From: an uncultured Collinsella sp.
Lineage (GTDB): Bacteria; Actinomycetota; Coriobacteriia; Coriobacteriales; Coriobacteriaceae
Direction of reading: 5' to 3'
NCBI GenBank assembly: GCA_902479075.1
Contig: CABSNK010000011.1
Span: 1-64,000, forward strand
DNA: 64,000 bases
In this document: in pieces, positions 16,798-25,141 of the stretch
Layout of the letters: each line of letters starts with the position of its first letter
Position numbering within the stretch: position 1 is the first letter of the stretch
Translations under genes and position numbers: made by a program
The notes under the pieces: generated by a model
What the model saw: only the letters and a program-made list of their open reading frames with translations
The model's database searches: none
Told to the model about the DNA's origin: nothing

Positions 16798-17958
16798 CTA
16801 GCGCAGGAGCTCGGACTGCCAAGCCTCGAGCTGTTCTGCCAAACTCTTGCCGGCGGCGGGCATGTCGATCTGGGGTCGTTTGGGCAGCAGCGCACACTTA
16901 AGAATTGCCACGATGGTCTGCGAGACAAAGCGTCGCGTATCCTTGTCAAACCCTTGCGCAGCCTGGAGCATCACGGGCAGGCTCTCGCGCAGATTCCCAG
17001 CGATATCCGCAAACCGCTCAGCACCCGTAGCCTCAAACACGGAGAACAACGCATCTACAAAACGCTCGCGCTCGCTAGGCGAAACTGCAAGCAGCATCTC
17101 GCGAATGGAGCCATCAACGTATCGAGCACCGGCGGACAGGCGCTCACAGTACACGAAGTCGCGACCATCAACCACCCAGCTAAAGGGATTGTGCTGCAGC
17201 AGACTGAACTCGGTGCTCTCAACGATGGCATAGTCCTCCTGCGTCTCGAACATCATGCCAAAGATCGACGACCGAGGTAGCGTCTTGTCGATTCGACCGG
17301 AAAGATCGGCAAAGGCGTTGCCGTTCAGAAACTCCTCGACGAAACCCGGACCATCATGGGAATACGCCCGTTCGATTCGCGCACGGGCGACATCGGAGCA
17401 CATCGCCGCACCGTACACCGCAAGGTTTCCACCCTTGGAATGACCTCCGCACAAAAGCGGCCCGTCAATCGCATCCGCCGCCTCGTCCACATAACGCGCC
17501 GCGGATTCCTGGGCCGGCACAGGATACCGGAACGCCATGTTAAAGTCCTCTTTCCAGCCCACAATCGTGCTGTCGGTCCCCCGGAAGGAAAGATAGCTAA
17601 ACCCCGCCGGAAACCGGAACGCCATGGCTGCAAACTGCTCTGTCGCCACCACATCGCTCACGGCACGATAGCCGCAAACGTGCACGCCACGGTAGCGAGG
17701 GCTTGCTGCCACGGCCTCCAACAAGGCCCTGCTCCCCTCTGGATCCCACAAGTCGTCAATCATGTCCCGGTAGCACTCGGCACGCAGCAGCTCGCGTACG
17801 TCTAGGCCCTGCCAGTTCGTCAGCTCCGCCATATCACCCGGCAAACGCAAATAGGACAACCACGCAAAGACGAGGCTATCCACCGCGCAGAACGGCCTCT
17901 CCTCAAACGGATCAAACGCCGTCTGGGCATAGGTCAAAAAATTAGGCGAATCCGACAT
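16798..17958 (-). CDS. DUF2974 (Mbeg1-like) alpha/beta hydrolase
   Basis: 386-residue protein of the DUF2974 family, alpha/beta-hydrolase fold. A lipase-like nucleophile elbow GGHSKGGNLA lies near residue 180, a FSYLSFRGTDSTIVGWKED segment before it, and SHDGPGF after it. It is likely a cytoplasmic esterase/lipase; the substrate is unknown. The start at ATG 17958 has GGGAGGG upstream. It lies between nucleoid-protein and lactate dehydrogenase genes on the same strand. Palindromic repeats of one family sit two bases after its stop and about 16 bases before its start, so the gene and repeats could have moved or been copied as a unit. Confidence 0.82.
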   Translation of the reverse strand: MSDSPNFLTYAQTAFDPFEERPFCAVDSLVFAWLSYLRLPGDMAELTNWQGLDVRELLRAECYRDMIDDLWDPEGSRALLEAVAASPRYRGVHVCGYRAVSDVVATEQFAAMAFRFPAGFSYLSFRGTDSTIVGWKEDFNMAFRYPVPAQESAARYVDEAADAIDGPLLCGGHSKGGNLAVYGAAMCSDVARARIERAYSHDGPGFVEEFLNGNAFADLSGRIDKTLPRSSIFGMMFETQEDYAIVESTEFSLLQHNPFSWVVDGRDFVYCERLSAGARYVDGSIREMLLAVSPSERERFVDALFSVFEATGAERFADIAGNLRESLPVMLQAAQGFDKDTRRFVSQTIVAILKCALLPKRPQIDMPAAGKSLAEQLEAWQSELLR

Positions 17959-17974
17959 GGCCCTCCCATCAACT

Positions 17975-18007
17975 ATGGTGCATTGGGGTCAGGTTACCTT
18001 GCACCAA
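17975..18007. repeat. Palindromic intergenic repeat, family 1, copy B
   Basis: A 7-bp perfect inverted repeat (TGGTGCA / TGCACCA) around a 17-base centre, TTGGGGTCAGGTTACCT. Similar to copy A at 16761-16795 and in the same orientation. It directly abuts the lactate dehydrogenase terminator. Confidence 0.8.
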
Positions 18008-18041
18008 AAAGGCGCCCGGGCCGTGTGGACCCGGACGCCTT
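18008..18041 (-). terminator. Terminator after lactate dehydrogenase
   Basis: On the minus strand AAGGCGTCCGGG pairs with CCCGGGCGCCTT (12 bp, one G-U), followed by a run of T. It lies about 30 bp past the gene's stop. Confidence 0.85.
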
Positions 18042-18072
18042 CATTGTAACTTTTTGCTCTAGCAAGCTTGAT

Positions 18073-19023
18073 TTAGCAGGAGAAGTCGACGCTGTCGATG
18101 ATGTCCTTGAGGGCCTTTGCAGAGGCGGTGAGCTCATGCTGCTCGCCATCGTTCAGCGGCACGGGGACGCGGCAGACAACGCCGTCGCGGCCAACGACCG
18201 TCGGCATGGAGATGGCAAGATCGGACAGGCCATACTCGCCCACCATGAGCGAGGAAACGGGCAGAACGGTCTGCTCATCGCGCATGACGGCAGTGCAGAT
18301 GCGCTTAACGGCCATGGCGACGCCGTAGTAGGTGGCGTGCTTCTTCTCGATGATGGTGTAGGCGGAGTTCTTGACGTCCTCGGCGATGCGCTTCTCGGCA
18401 GCCTCATGCTCCAGATGACCGTGAAGCTCGCAGAAGGTGTTCAGCGGCACGCCGGCAACCTGGGCGCTGGACCAAGCGACAAACTCGGAGTCGCCGTGCT
18501 CACCCATGACATAAGCCTGAACGTCGCGCGGGTCAACCTCGACGTGAGCGCCGAGCATCTGCTGCAGACGGCCGGTGTCGAGCACGGTACCGGAGCCGAT
18601 GACATGGCCCTCGGGCAGGCCGGACATCTTGATGGCGGCGTAGGTCAGAACGTCGACCGGGTTGGAGACGATGAGCAGAATGCCGTCGAAGCCGGACTTC
18701 TTAATCTCGGGGATAATGGACTTAAAGATGTTAACGTTCTTGTTGACCAGGTCCAGGCGGGTCTCGCCGGGCTTCTGGGCAGCGCCAGCGGTGACGACGA
18801 TCATGGCGGCGTCGGCGACATCGGAATAATCGCCAGCGTAGATCTTCATCGGCTCGGCAAACGTCATGCCGTGCGCAATATCCAGAGCCTCACCCTCAGC
18901 GCGGTTCTTGTCCACGTCGATGAGAACCATCTCGGAGAACAGACCACTCTGCATCAGCGCGAACGCCGAAGACGAACCGACGAAACCGCAGCCGACAATA
19001 GCGACCTTCTTCTCGTTAACCAT
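18073..19023 (-). CDS. ldh: L-lactate dehydrogenase
   Basis: 316-residue NAD-dependent 2-hydroxyacid dehydrogenase of the lactate/malate family. It has the N-terminal Rossmann motif VAIVGCGFVGSS, the IDVDKNRAEGEA acidic end that selects NADH, TAGAAQKPGETR, the catalytic GEHGDSEF His and a substrate-binding Arg in DTGRLQ. The glutamine in AQKPGETR favours lactate over malate. It regenerates NAD+ in fermentation by reducing pyruvate. The start is ATG 19023 with GGGAG upstream; a frame to 19101 passes through a hairpin and is not used. Single-gene unit with its own terminator. A 5' leader hairpin (19049-19079) lies upstream. Confidence 0.94.
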   Translation of the reverse strand: MVNEKKVAIVGCGFVGSSSAFALMQSGLFSEMVLIDVDKNRAEGEALDIAHGMTFAEPMKIYAGDYSDVADAAMIVVTAGAAQKPGETRLDLVNKNVNIFKSIIPEIKKSGFDGILLIVSNPVDVLTYAAIKMSGLPEGHVIGSGTVLDTGRLQQMLGAHVEVDPRDVQAYVMGEHGDSEFVAWSSAQVAGVPLNTFCELHGHLEHEAAEKRIAEDVKNSAYTIIEKKHATYYGVAMAVKRICTAVMRDEQTVLPVSSLMVGEYGLSDLAISMPTVVGRDGVVCRVPVPLNDGEQHELTASAKALKDIIDSVDFSC

Positions 19024-19048
19024 TAGAAACTCCCATCTCTCTCCACAA

Positions 19049-19079
19049 ACAAGCCGCCCGGGAACGACCCGAGCGGCTT
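19049..19079 (-). promoter_or_regulatory. Hairpin in the ldh 5' leader
   Basis: On the minus strand CAAGCCGCTCGGG pairs with CCCGGGCGGCTTG (12-13 bp), followed only by TTTG, 26 bases before the ldh start. It may be a weak attenuator or an mRNA stabiliser. Confidence 0.4.
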
Positions 19080-19224
19080 GCCGTAATCCCAATACATCCA
19101 ATCGGGACTTTGATTATGCTCCTATTCGCAGCCAAATATCGACCGTTTGCCGAAATTATTTGCAGAATTCGTAAAATAACTGCACGAAATCGGTTTCGAG
19201 CTATTGACGAGCCGAAATAGCTTT

Positions 19225-20388
19225 CTAATACAGGCCCGCTTCGCGGATGGCCTCGACAGCCAAAGCGATCTGGTCGGGCGGCAAAACCAGCGCCATACGC
19301 ACGTGTCCCTCGCCCGAAGGACCAAAGCTCGCGCCCGGCGTCACCACAACACCGGCCTTCTCCATGAGCTCCTCGCAAAACGTCATGGAATCGGTGCGAC
19401 CACCGGGAAGCTTGGCCCACACAAACATGGAGCCATGCGCGTTGGGACGCTCCCAGCCCAGGCCCTCAAGACCGTCGCACAGGGCATCGCGACGCTCCTG
19501 GTACTTCAAACGCTGCGCCTCGACCTCATCACGCGGACCGTTCAGGCAGGCGATAGCAGCCTTCTGGATCGGGAAGAACATACCGAAGTCGATCTGGCTG
19601 CGTAGCTTGGCAAAGGCAGAGACCACGTCCTCGCGGCCGACCAAAAAGCCGATGCGAGCACCGGTGACGTTAAACGACTTGGAGAGCGAGAAGAACTCAA
19701 CGCCCACCTCGAGCGCACCGGGATACTGCAAGAAGCTGCCGCCCGGCTCGCCGTCGAACACGATGTCGGAGTACGCGTTGTCATGGACGATGAGCAGGTC
19801 GTGCTCGCGGGCAAAAGCGATGATCTCCTCGTAGATCTCGGGCGTGCCCACCGAGCCCACCGGGTTGGCGGGCAGCGACACGATCATATACTTGGCGCGG
19901 TCGGCCACTTCGGGATCGATGCCCGCCACATAGGGCAGGTAATTGTGCTCGGCAACCAGCGGATAGTACTCGAGCTTGGCATCGGCGATCTTGGCACCCG
20001 CCTCAAAGACCGGGTAGCACGGATCGGGAACCAAAATAGTGTCGCCCGGATCGAGCAGGGCCAGGCCCAAATGGCCCACGCCCTCCTGCGTGCCGTTGCA
20101 CGACTGCACCATGGACGGCGTAATGCCGGAGACACCAAAGCGACGCTCATAGTAATCGCACACGGCCTGCTTGAGTTCGGGCAGGTCACGCAGGGCATAC
20201 TTCCACATCTCGGGATCTTTGGCTGCTTGCGTGAGCGCCTCGACCACGTGGTCGTACGGCTTAAAGTCGGGCGTGCCCACGCTCATGTTGTAAATGGTCT
20301 TGCCCTGAGCCTTCAGCGCGAGCAGTTTGTTGTTGAGCGAGGCGAAGACCTCCGCGCCAAAGCGGTCGAGACGCTGCGATGCCTGCAT
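19225..20388 (-). CDS. PLP aminotransferase, class I/II (diaminopimelate-type candidate)
   Basis: 387-residue fold-type I aminotransferase. Features: NMSVGTPDF near residue 30, SCNGTQEGVG, DNAYSDIVFDG, the PLP-Lys segment SLSKSFNVTGARIGF, and a C-terminal RMAL Arg that binds the substrate carboxylate. Architecture resembles LL-DAP/N-acetyl-LL-DAP aminotransferases and the AlaC/YfdZ group. Start at ATG 20388 with AAAGGTGG. It is not in the dap operon, but it could supply the transamination step between dapH and the deacetylase. An alanine or aspartate aminotransferase role is equally compatible with the sequence. Confidence 0.8.
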   Translation of the reverse strand: MQASQRLDRFGAEVFASLNNKLLALKAQGKTIYNMSVGTPDFKPYDHVVEALTQAAKDPEMWKYALRDLPELKQAVCDYYERRFGVSGITPSMVQSCNGTQEGVGHLGLALLDPGDTILVPDPCYPVFEAGAKIADAKLEYYPLVAEHNYLPYVAGIDPEVADRAKYMIVSLPANPVGSVGTPEIYEEIIAFAREHDLLIVHDNAYSDIVFDGEPGGSFLQYPGALEVGVEFFSLSKSFNVTGARIGFLVGREDVVSAFAKLRSQIDFGMFFPIQKAAIACLNGPRDEVEAQRLKYQERRDALCDGLEGLGWERPNAHGSMFVWAKLPGGRTDSMTFCEELMEKAGVVVTPGASFGPSGEGHVRMALVLPPDQIALAVEAIREAGLY

Positions 20389-20413
20389 GGTGCCACCTTT
20401 CGATATGAAAAAC

Positions 20414-20437
20414 GCGGCGCTCCGACAAGAGCGCCGC
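20414..20437 (-). terminator. Terminator after nadE
   Basis: A 9-bp perfect stem (GCGGCGCTC / GAGCGCCGC) with a 6-base loop, followed on the minus strand by GTTTTTC. It separates nadE from the aminotransferase. Confidence 0.85.
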
Positions 20438-20506
20438 GCGATACGGGCCATCAGATTGCAAAAGTGTAACGCTTGCAACCCTCGTATTGGTTCAATTTAG
20501 CCAACC

Positions 20507-22486
20507 TTAGTCAATTGCATTGAGCGCATCGATCTGCGCAAGCCACAGACGCGAGCTGGCGTCACTCGGCATACGCCAATCGCCGCGCGGGCTGAGCGTC
20601 ACCGAGCCCACCTTGGGACCATCGGGCAGGCAGCTGCGCTTAAACTGCTGAGCAAAGAAGCGACGGTAGAACGTACGCAGCCACGTGTGGACGGTCTTGG
20701 CATCGTAGACGCCCTCAAAGCTCTTGAGTGCCATGCGGTAGATCTTGCCCGGCTCAAAGCCAAAACGCAGCAGGTAGTAGAGGAAGTAGTCGTGCAGCTC
20801 GTACGGGCCCACCAAATCCTCGGTCTTCTGCGCAATCTCGCCGTCGCCCGTGGGCGGCAGAAGCTCGGGGGACACCGGCGTATCGAGGATATCGAGCAAG
20901 ACCTCGGCAATACGTCCGCCAAAGACATCGGCAGCATAGCGCACCAAGTGACGCACGAGCGTCTTGGGCACGCTCGCGTTAACGGCGTACATACTCATGT
21001 GGTCGCCGTTATAGGTAGCCCAGCCGAGCGCCAGCTCCGACAGGTCGCCCGTGCCGATGACAAAACCGCCGGCCTGGTTGGCCAGATCCATCAGAATCTG
21101 CGTACGCTCTCGGGCCTGGCTGTTCTCGTAGGTCACGTCCCGCACGGCCGGATCGTGCTCAATGTCCTTGAAGTGCTGTTCCACGGCCGCGTGGATCGAA
21201 ACCTCGCGGAAGCTCACACCCAGGTCGCGGGCGAGCGACTCGGCATTCGACTTGGTGCGATGCGTCGTGCCAAAGCCGGGCATGGACACGGCCGTGATAC
21301 CGGTGCGCGGCAGCCCCAGTGCATCGAAGGCACGCACGGTCACAAGCAGTGCCAGCGTGGAGTCCAGGCCGCCCGAAAGGCCGATGACTGCAGCCTTGGT
21401 ACCCGTATGGGCAAGGCGGGTCTTGAGGCCGGCGGTCTGCAGGTCGAGGATGGTCTCGCAACGCTCGGCCAGGTCGCCATGGTCAGCCGGCACAAAGGGC
21501 GCGCGGGGGAAGACACGGTCGATGCCGAGTGCATCGTGCAGGACAGGTTCGTCTGCCAGCACGCCCTCAAACGATAATTCAACGGTCGTGGCCTCCGGCG
21601 CATCGTCCGCGCGCGTCCACGTCGTTGAGCGACGGCGCTCGGCAACCAGACGGTCAAGGTCAACGTCGGCGACGGCCATATCGCAGGTGAGGAGCTTCGT
21701 GACGGCGAGCTTAGATCCGTTTTCGTAGACGAGGTTCTCGCCCGCAAAGACCATGTCGGTCGTGGACTCGCCCTCGCTCGCATCTGCATAGGCATAGGCA
21801 CAGTACAGGCGCGCACTCTGATTGGAGATGAGGCTGCGGCGATAGTCTGCCTTACCGATAATCTCGTCCGAGGCCGACGGGTTGAGGATCACCGTCGCAC
21901 CGGCAAGCGCCATCTCGGTCGAAGGGGGCGCCGGCACCCACAGGTCCTCGCAGACCTCAACGCCCAGCACCATGTCCTCGGCACCTTCATCACAGCAGCG
22001 GTAGACAAGCCCCGAACCCAGCGGAACCGGACCCTGACCGGCAAACTCGACCCACACAGGATCTGCGGGCGCCGGAGCAAACCAGCGGCGCTCGTAGAAC
22101 TCGCCATAGTTGGGCAGATACTTCTTGGCCGTAAGACCCAAAAGCTCGCCCGCGCAGCACACGGCGGCGCAGTTGTAGATATTCTCGGCAACTGCAACGG
22201 GAAGACCGATGGTAAAGACAATCGGCAGCTCGCGGGTTTCATCGAGAATATGTGCCAGTGCGGTCTCGCAGGCATGCAGCAATGTACGGTTATGGAACAG
22301 ATCAGCCGCGGTATAGCCGGTCAGGTTAAGCTCGGGCAGCACCAGCGCGCGGACGCCGCGCTCGGTAGCCTCGCGAACAGCCGCCAGCGCAACCTCGGCA
22401 TTGCCCTCGACATCGGCCACGCGAATCCGCGGCGACGCCGCCGCCACACGCAAAAAGCCATCAGACTGAGAAAGGTGAAGATTCAT
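20507..22486 (-). CDS. nadE: Glutamine-dependent NAD+ synthetase
   Basis: 659-residue two-domain enzyme that amidates deamido-NAD using glutamine-derived ammonia. The N-terminal nitrilase-like glutaminase (to ~residue 290) shows catalytic Glu in LVLPELNLTGY, Lys in KKYLPNYGEF and Cys in GVEVCEDLWVP. The C-terminal synthetase has the P-loop SGGLDSTLAL, the TGDLSELALGW motif and YNGDHMSMYAVN. Length fits the actinobacterial two-domain form. Start at ATG 22486 (GGGAG seven bases upstream). It ends at its own terminator and stands alone. Confidence 0.95.
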   Translation of the reverse strand: MNLHLSQSDGFLRVAAASPRIRVADVEGNAEVALAAVREATERGVRALVLPELNLTGYTAADLFHNRTLLHACETALAHILDETRELPIVFTIGLPVAVAENIYNCAAVCCAGELLGLTAKKYLPNYGEFYERRWFAPAPADPVWVEFAGQGPVPLGSGLVYRCCDEGAEDMVLGVEVCEDLWVPAPPSTEMALAGATVILNPSASDEIIGKADYRRSLISNQSARLYCAYAYADASEGESTTDMVFAGENLVYENGSKLAVTKLLTCDMAVADVDLDRLVAERRRSTTWTRADDAPEATTVELSFEGVLADEPVLHDALGIDRVFPRAPFVPADHGDLAERCETILDLQTAGLKTRLAHTGTKAAVIGLSGGLDSTLALLVTVRAFDALGLPRTGITAVSMPGFGTTHRTKSNAESLARDLGVSFREVSIHAAVEQHFKDIEHDPAVRDVTYENSQARERTQILMDLANQAGGFVIGTGDLSELALGWATYNGDHMSMYAVNASVPKTLVRHLVRYAADVFGGRIAEVLLDILDTPVSPELLPPTGDGEIAQKTEDLVGPYELHDYFLYYLLRFGFEPGKIYRMALKSFEGVYDAKTVHTWLRTFYRRFFAQQFKRSCLPDGPKVGSVTLSPRGDWRMPSDASSRLWLAQIDALNAID

Positions 22487-22689
22487 AAGAATGCTCCCGT
22501 GCGTAGACGCCATTCACAACAATTAGCAAGCCCTATTGTAGTTCAACCGCCGGGTGTAACCGCATCCCACCAACTTGGTGAGCAATTGATGAGTTGATGA
22601 TATCTGTTAAATGTCACGTACGATTCACATCTGGTGGGTACCCTGATGGCTACATGAAACGAAGCAGATTTACACCGGGAGGGCCCCGT

Positions 22690-23634
22690 ATGACAACCAA
22701 GTACACCGACGCGCCGCGCACGCGCGTCATGACACCAGCCGCGCTCAACAACGGCGTTCACGAAAACCATTCCATCGGACAGACCATGGCCATCGCGCCC
22801 AAAAAGGGCCTGTTCGATGACATTTCCATTCCCCAGATCATCGCCGGCGCCGCAGCCGCCGCCACGAGCGTCGCGCTTGCTTCCAAGATTGGTATTGCCG
22901 GTTCAGTAATTGGCGCCGCCGTGAGCTCGGTCATCACCGTTGTGTCCTCGCAGGTCTACCGCCACTTTATCTCTGCCAGCGCCAAAGCCCTCAAAGGTAC
23001 GCACGCCGACGTCGACTACCCCGCCGGCGCCTATGAGCCCGTTGAGTTTAATGCCGAGGAGCACTTAGGCGGCGCCGCGACTACCCAGGAGATGCGCCAG
23101 ATTGCAGGACGCGCGACCACGGCACGCGTCGCTCCCAACAGCCTGCGCGCCAAGGCGGCGGCAGAGCGCAGCCAGACGCAAAAGAAGGTCATCATCTTCT
23201 CGATCGCCATCGCCATCGTCGCGGTCATCACCTGCACCGGTGCCATCCTTATCACCACCGCCGGCGAGGGCCTGGGCGAGCGCCCCGAGCCGATCCTTTC
23301 GTCGCATACGACCGAGCACGACGCGGATAGCACTGGTCAATCGCAAAGCCAGCAGGACGACTCGCAGGGCACCTCCGCATCCACCGACTCGTCCTCGAAC
23401 ACCCCTGATCAGTCGCAGAGCGCTGATTCCTCTGCGAACAGCGGCGGCACGCAATCCGGCACGACCGACTCAAGCCAAACGACTGACGGCTCTCAGCCGA
23501 GCACGGATGACCAGACGAGCGGCAATACATCGGGCACGAGTTCCACCGACAATAACAACACCGACAGCTCGAGCGGAACCGCGTCCGGCACGGCATCTGA
23601 CAGCTCGAGCCAAGGCACGGCATCGGGCAACTAA
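22690..23634 (+). CDS. Membrane protein with long Ser/Thr/Asp-rich tail
   Basis: 314 residues. One hydrophobic stretch (about residues 45-75) with the glycine-zipper-like ISIPQIIAGAAAAATSVALA. A soluble middle follows, then a clear membrane helix (about 168-190, KKVIIFSIAIAIVAVITCTG). The last ~110 residues are almost only Ser, Thr, Gly, Asp, Gln and Asn, typical of a disordered extracellular tail. The start is ATG 22690 with GGGAGG upstream; longer frames lack a site. No family recognised. The tail may carry glycans, which is inference. It precedes the Glu/Pro/Ala-rich protein gene and shares its strand. Confidence 0.7.
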   Translation: MTTKYTDAPRTRVMTPAALNNGVHENHSIGQTMAIAPKKGLFDDISIPQIIAGAAAAATSVALASKIGIAGSVIGAAVSSVITVVSSQVYRHFISASAKALKGTHADVDYPAGAYEPVEFNAEEHLGGAATTQEMRQIAGRATTARVAPNSLRAKAAAERSQTQKKVIIFSIAIAIVAVITCTGAILITTAGEGLGERPEPILSSHTTEHDADSTGQSQSQQDDSQGTSASTDSSSNTPDQSQSADSSANSGGTQSGTTDSSQTTDGSQPSTDDQTSGNTSGTSSTDNNNTDSSSGTASGTASDSSSQGTASGN

Positions 23635-23772
23635 GCACGTTTGCCCCTCATAGATAACCGACCTGCATAACGGGCGCGAACCGGCAACGGTCGCGCCCGT
23701 TTGCCTTGGGCGACGAGATGGCAAGCCCCGCGCGATGGTAAGATGCTTTGGTGTGTAAAGAGGAGATTTGCC

Positions 23773-25080
23773 ATGAGCAAGACAATAGTTAAGCCCACGC
23801 TATCGCTGGGCAACCACATCTATCTGTATCGCCTGCTGCGCGACGCGATTGGGTGCGGCAAGCAAACGTTTATGACGCAGGTCGAGGAGGCGCTCGCCGC
23901 TGGTGACATGGTCGCATATGACCTGGGCTTTGAGTCCACGCGCGAGCTGCTCGAGGAGCTCGACGACTGCATTAAGCTGACTGTCTTTAAGGGCGGCCGT
24001 CTGTATGCCACCGTCATCGCCAACGAGGCTTGGGATGCCGCCCTTGCCAAAGGCGAGGACAAGCCCAAAGCTGCCAAGGGCGCCAAGCAGTCCTACAAAA
24101 AGAAAAAGCGCGGCGAGAAGGACCTCAAGGCCGTGCGCCCCAAGCACGTTAAGCGTCCCGAGCCCGAAGCCATGGTTGAAGTCGTGCCGGAACCCGAGCC
24201 CGAGACAGAGATCGAAGTCGCTATTGAGGTAACGGCAGAAGCCGAAACCGAAATCGCTGCCACGACCGAGCCCGTAGTCATATCCGAGCAGGAAGCCACT
24301 GCTGAGCTCAACGAGGCTCCCAAGTCGACAGCCGAAGAAGCCGCTAACCTATCCGAAACGCCTGCGTTCCAAAACAGCGATGTCTTTGGCGACGAGGCTG
24401 AGGACGATCAGCCCGAAGAGCCCACAGAACAGGACGCTGCCGAGGCGGCATCGGAGCCCGAGGTACCGCAGCCTGCCATCTCGCTCACGGTCGTCTATGA
24501 CCCCGAGAACGCCAACGCCGGCATCACCACCATGGCATCCACGCCCATCGAGGCAAAGTCGAGCGTCGAGAACGAGAACGCGACGCAGGCTGAGGTTGAA
24601 ACTGCCGCTGCAGACGCGCCCGTCACCGTGGAGCCCGCAGATTCCACGACCAAGCCGGACTCGACGCCGGAGCCCGCGACCGTCATCGAGTCCGTGCCCA
24701 CCGCTGCTTGCGACCAAATTCCCGGACCGGCACCGGCTTCGGCACCCGCAGCAGCCCCAACCCCCGCACCTGCAGCGCCCGCCATCCCCAAGGACTTCCC
24801 CGTCGATTTCACAACCGAGATCTTCTGCCCCGGCCCGCTTCTGCACCAGCTGTCAACCTATCTCCCCTACGGCGCCGACACCCTCGGCATCGTCGGCGAG
24901 TACTACTGGATCGCCCGCGAGCGCGGTACCATCGAGGTCGCGCGAAACCGCGCAAGCTTCCCCCTGCGCTACACGCAGGCCGGCGAGCGCCGCGAGGTTA
25001 CCGTGCGCATCCGCCGCAACACCACCGGCGGCCTCGGAGCCGCCTGGACCATCGATAAAGTCGAGCCTTCTACCAAGTAA
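23773..25080 (+). CDS. Unknown protein: conserved N-terminal domain, acidic Pro/Glu/Ala linker, C-terminal domain
   Basis: 435 residues, cytoplasmic (no membrane helix). Residues 1-~90 form a compact helical/beta domain (LGNHIYLYRLLRDAIGCGKQ, FESTRELLEELDD, GGRLYATVIAN). Residues ~95-320 are a low-complexity linker: first Lys-rich (KKKKRG), then long runs of Glu, Pro, Ala and Thr. The last ~90 residues form a folded domain ending in IRRNTTGGLGAAWTIDKV, which reads like a DNA- or nucleotide-binding beta module. Start at ATG 23773 with AGGAG. Function unknown. The two domains joined by a long acidic linker suggest a bridging protein. Confidence 0.72.
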   Translation: MSKTIVKPTLSLGNHIYLYRLLRDAIGCGKQTFMTQVEEALAAGDMVAYDLGFESTRELLEELDDCIKLTVFKGGRLYATVIANEAWDAALAKGEDKPKAAKGAKQSYKKKKRGEKDLKAVRPKHVKRPEPEAMVEVVPEPEPETEIEVAIEVTAEAETEIAATTEPVVISEQEATAELNEAPKSTAEEAANLSETPAFQNSDVFGDEAEDDQPEEPTEQDAAEAASEPEVPQPAISLTVVYDPENANAGITTMASTPIEAKSSVENENATQAEVETAAADAPVTVEPADSTTKPDSTPEPATVIESVPTAACDQIPGPAPASAPAAAPTPAPAAPAIPKDFPVDFTTEIFCPGPLLHQLSTYLPYGADTLGIVGEYYWIARERGTIEVARNRASFPLRYTQAGERREVTVRIRRNTTGGLGAAWTIDKVEPSTK

Positions 25081-25083
25081 CAA

Positions 25084-25118
25084 AAAGGGACGATAACCCT
25101 CAAGGTTATCGTCCCTTT
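25084..25118. terminator. Bidirectional terminator
   Basis: A 15-bp perfect stem (AAAGGGACGATAACC and its complement) with loop CTCAA. It has T-rich tails on both strands and sits between the convergent unknown gene and ettA. Confidence 0.93.
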
Positions 25119-25141
25119 CTCGTTAGGCCACCTGAGCTCGA

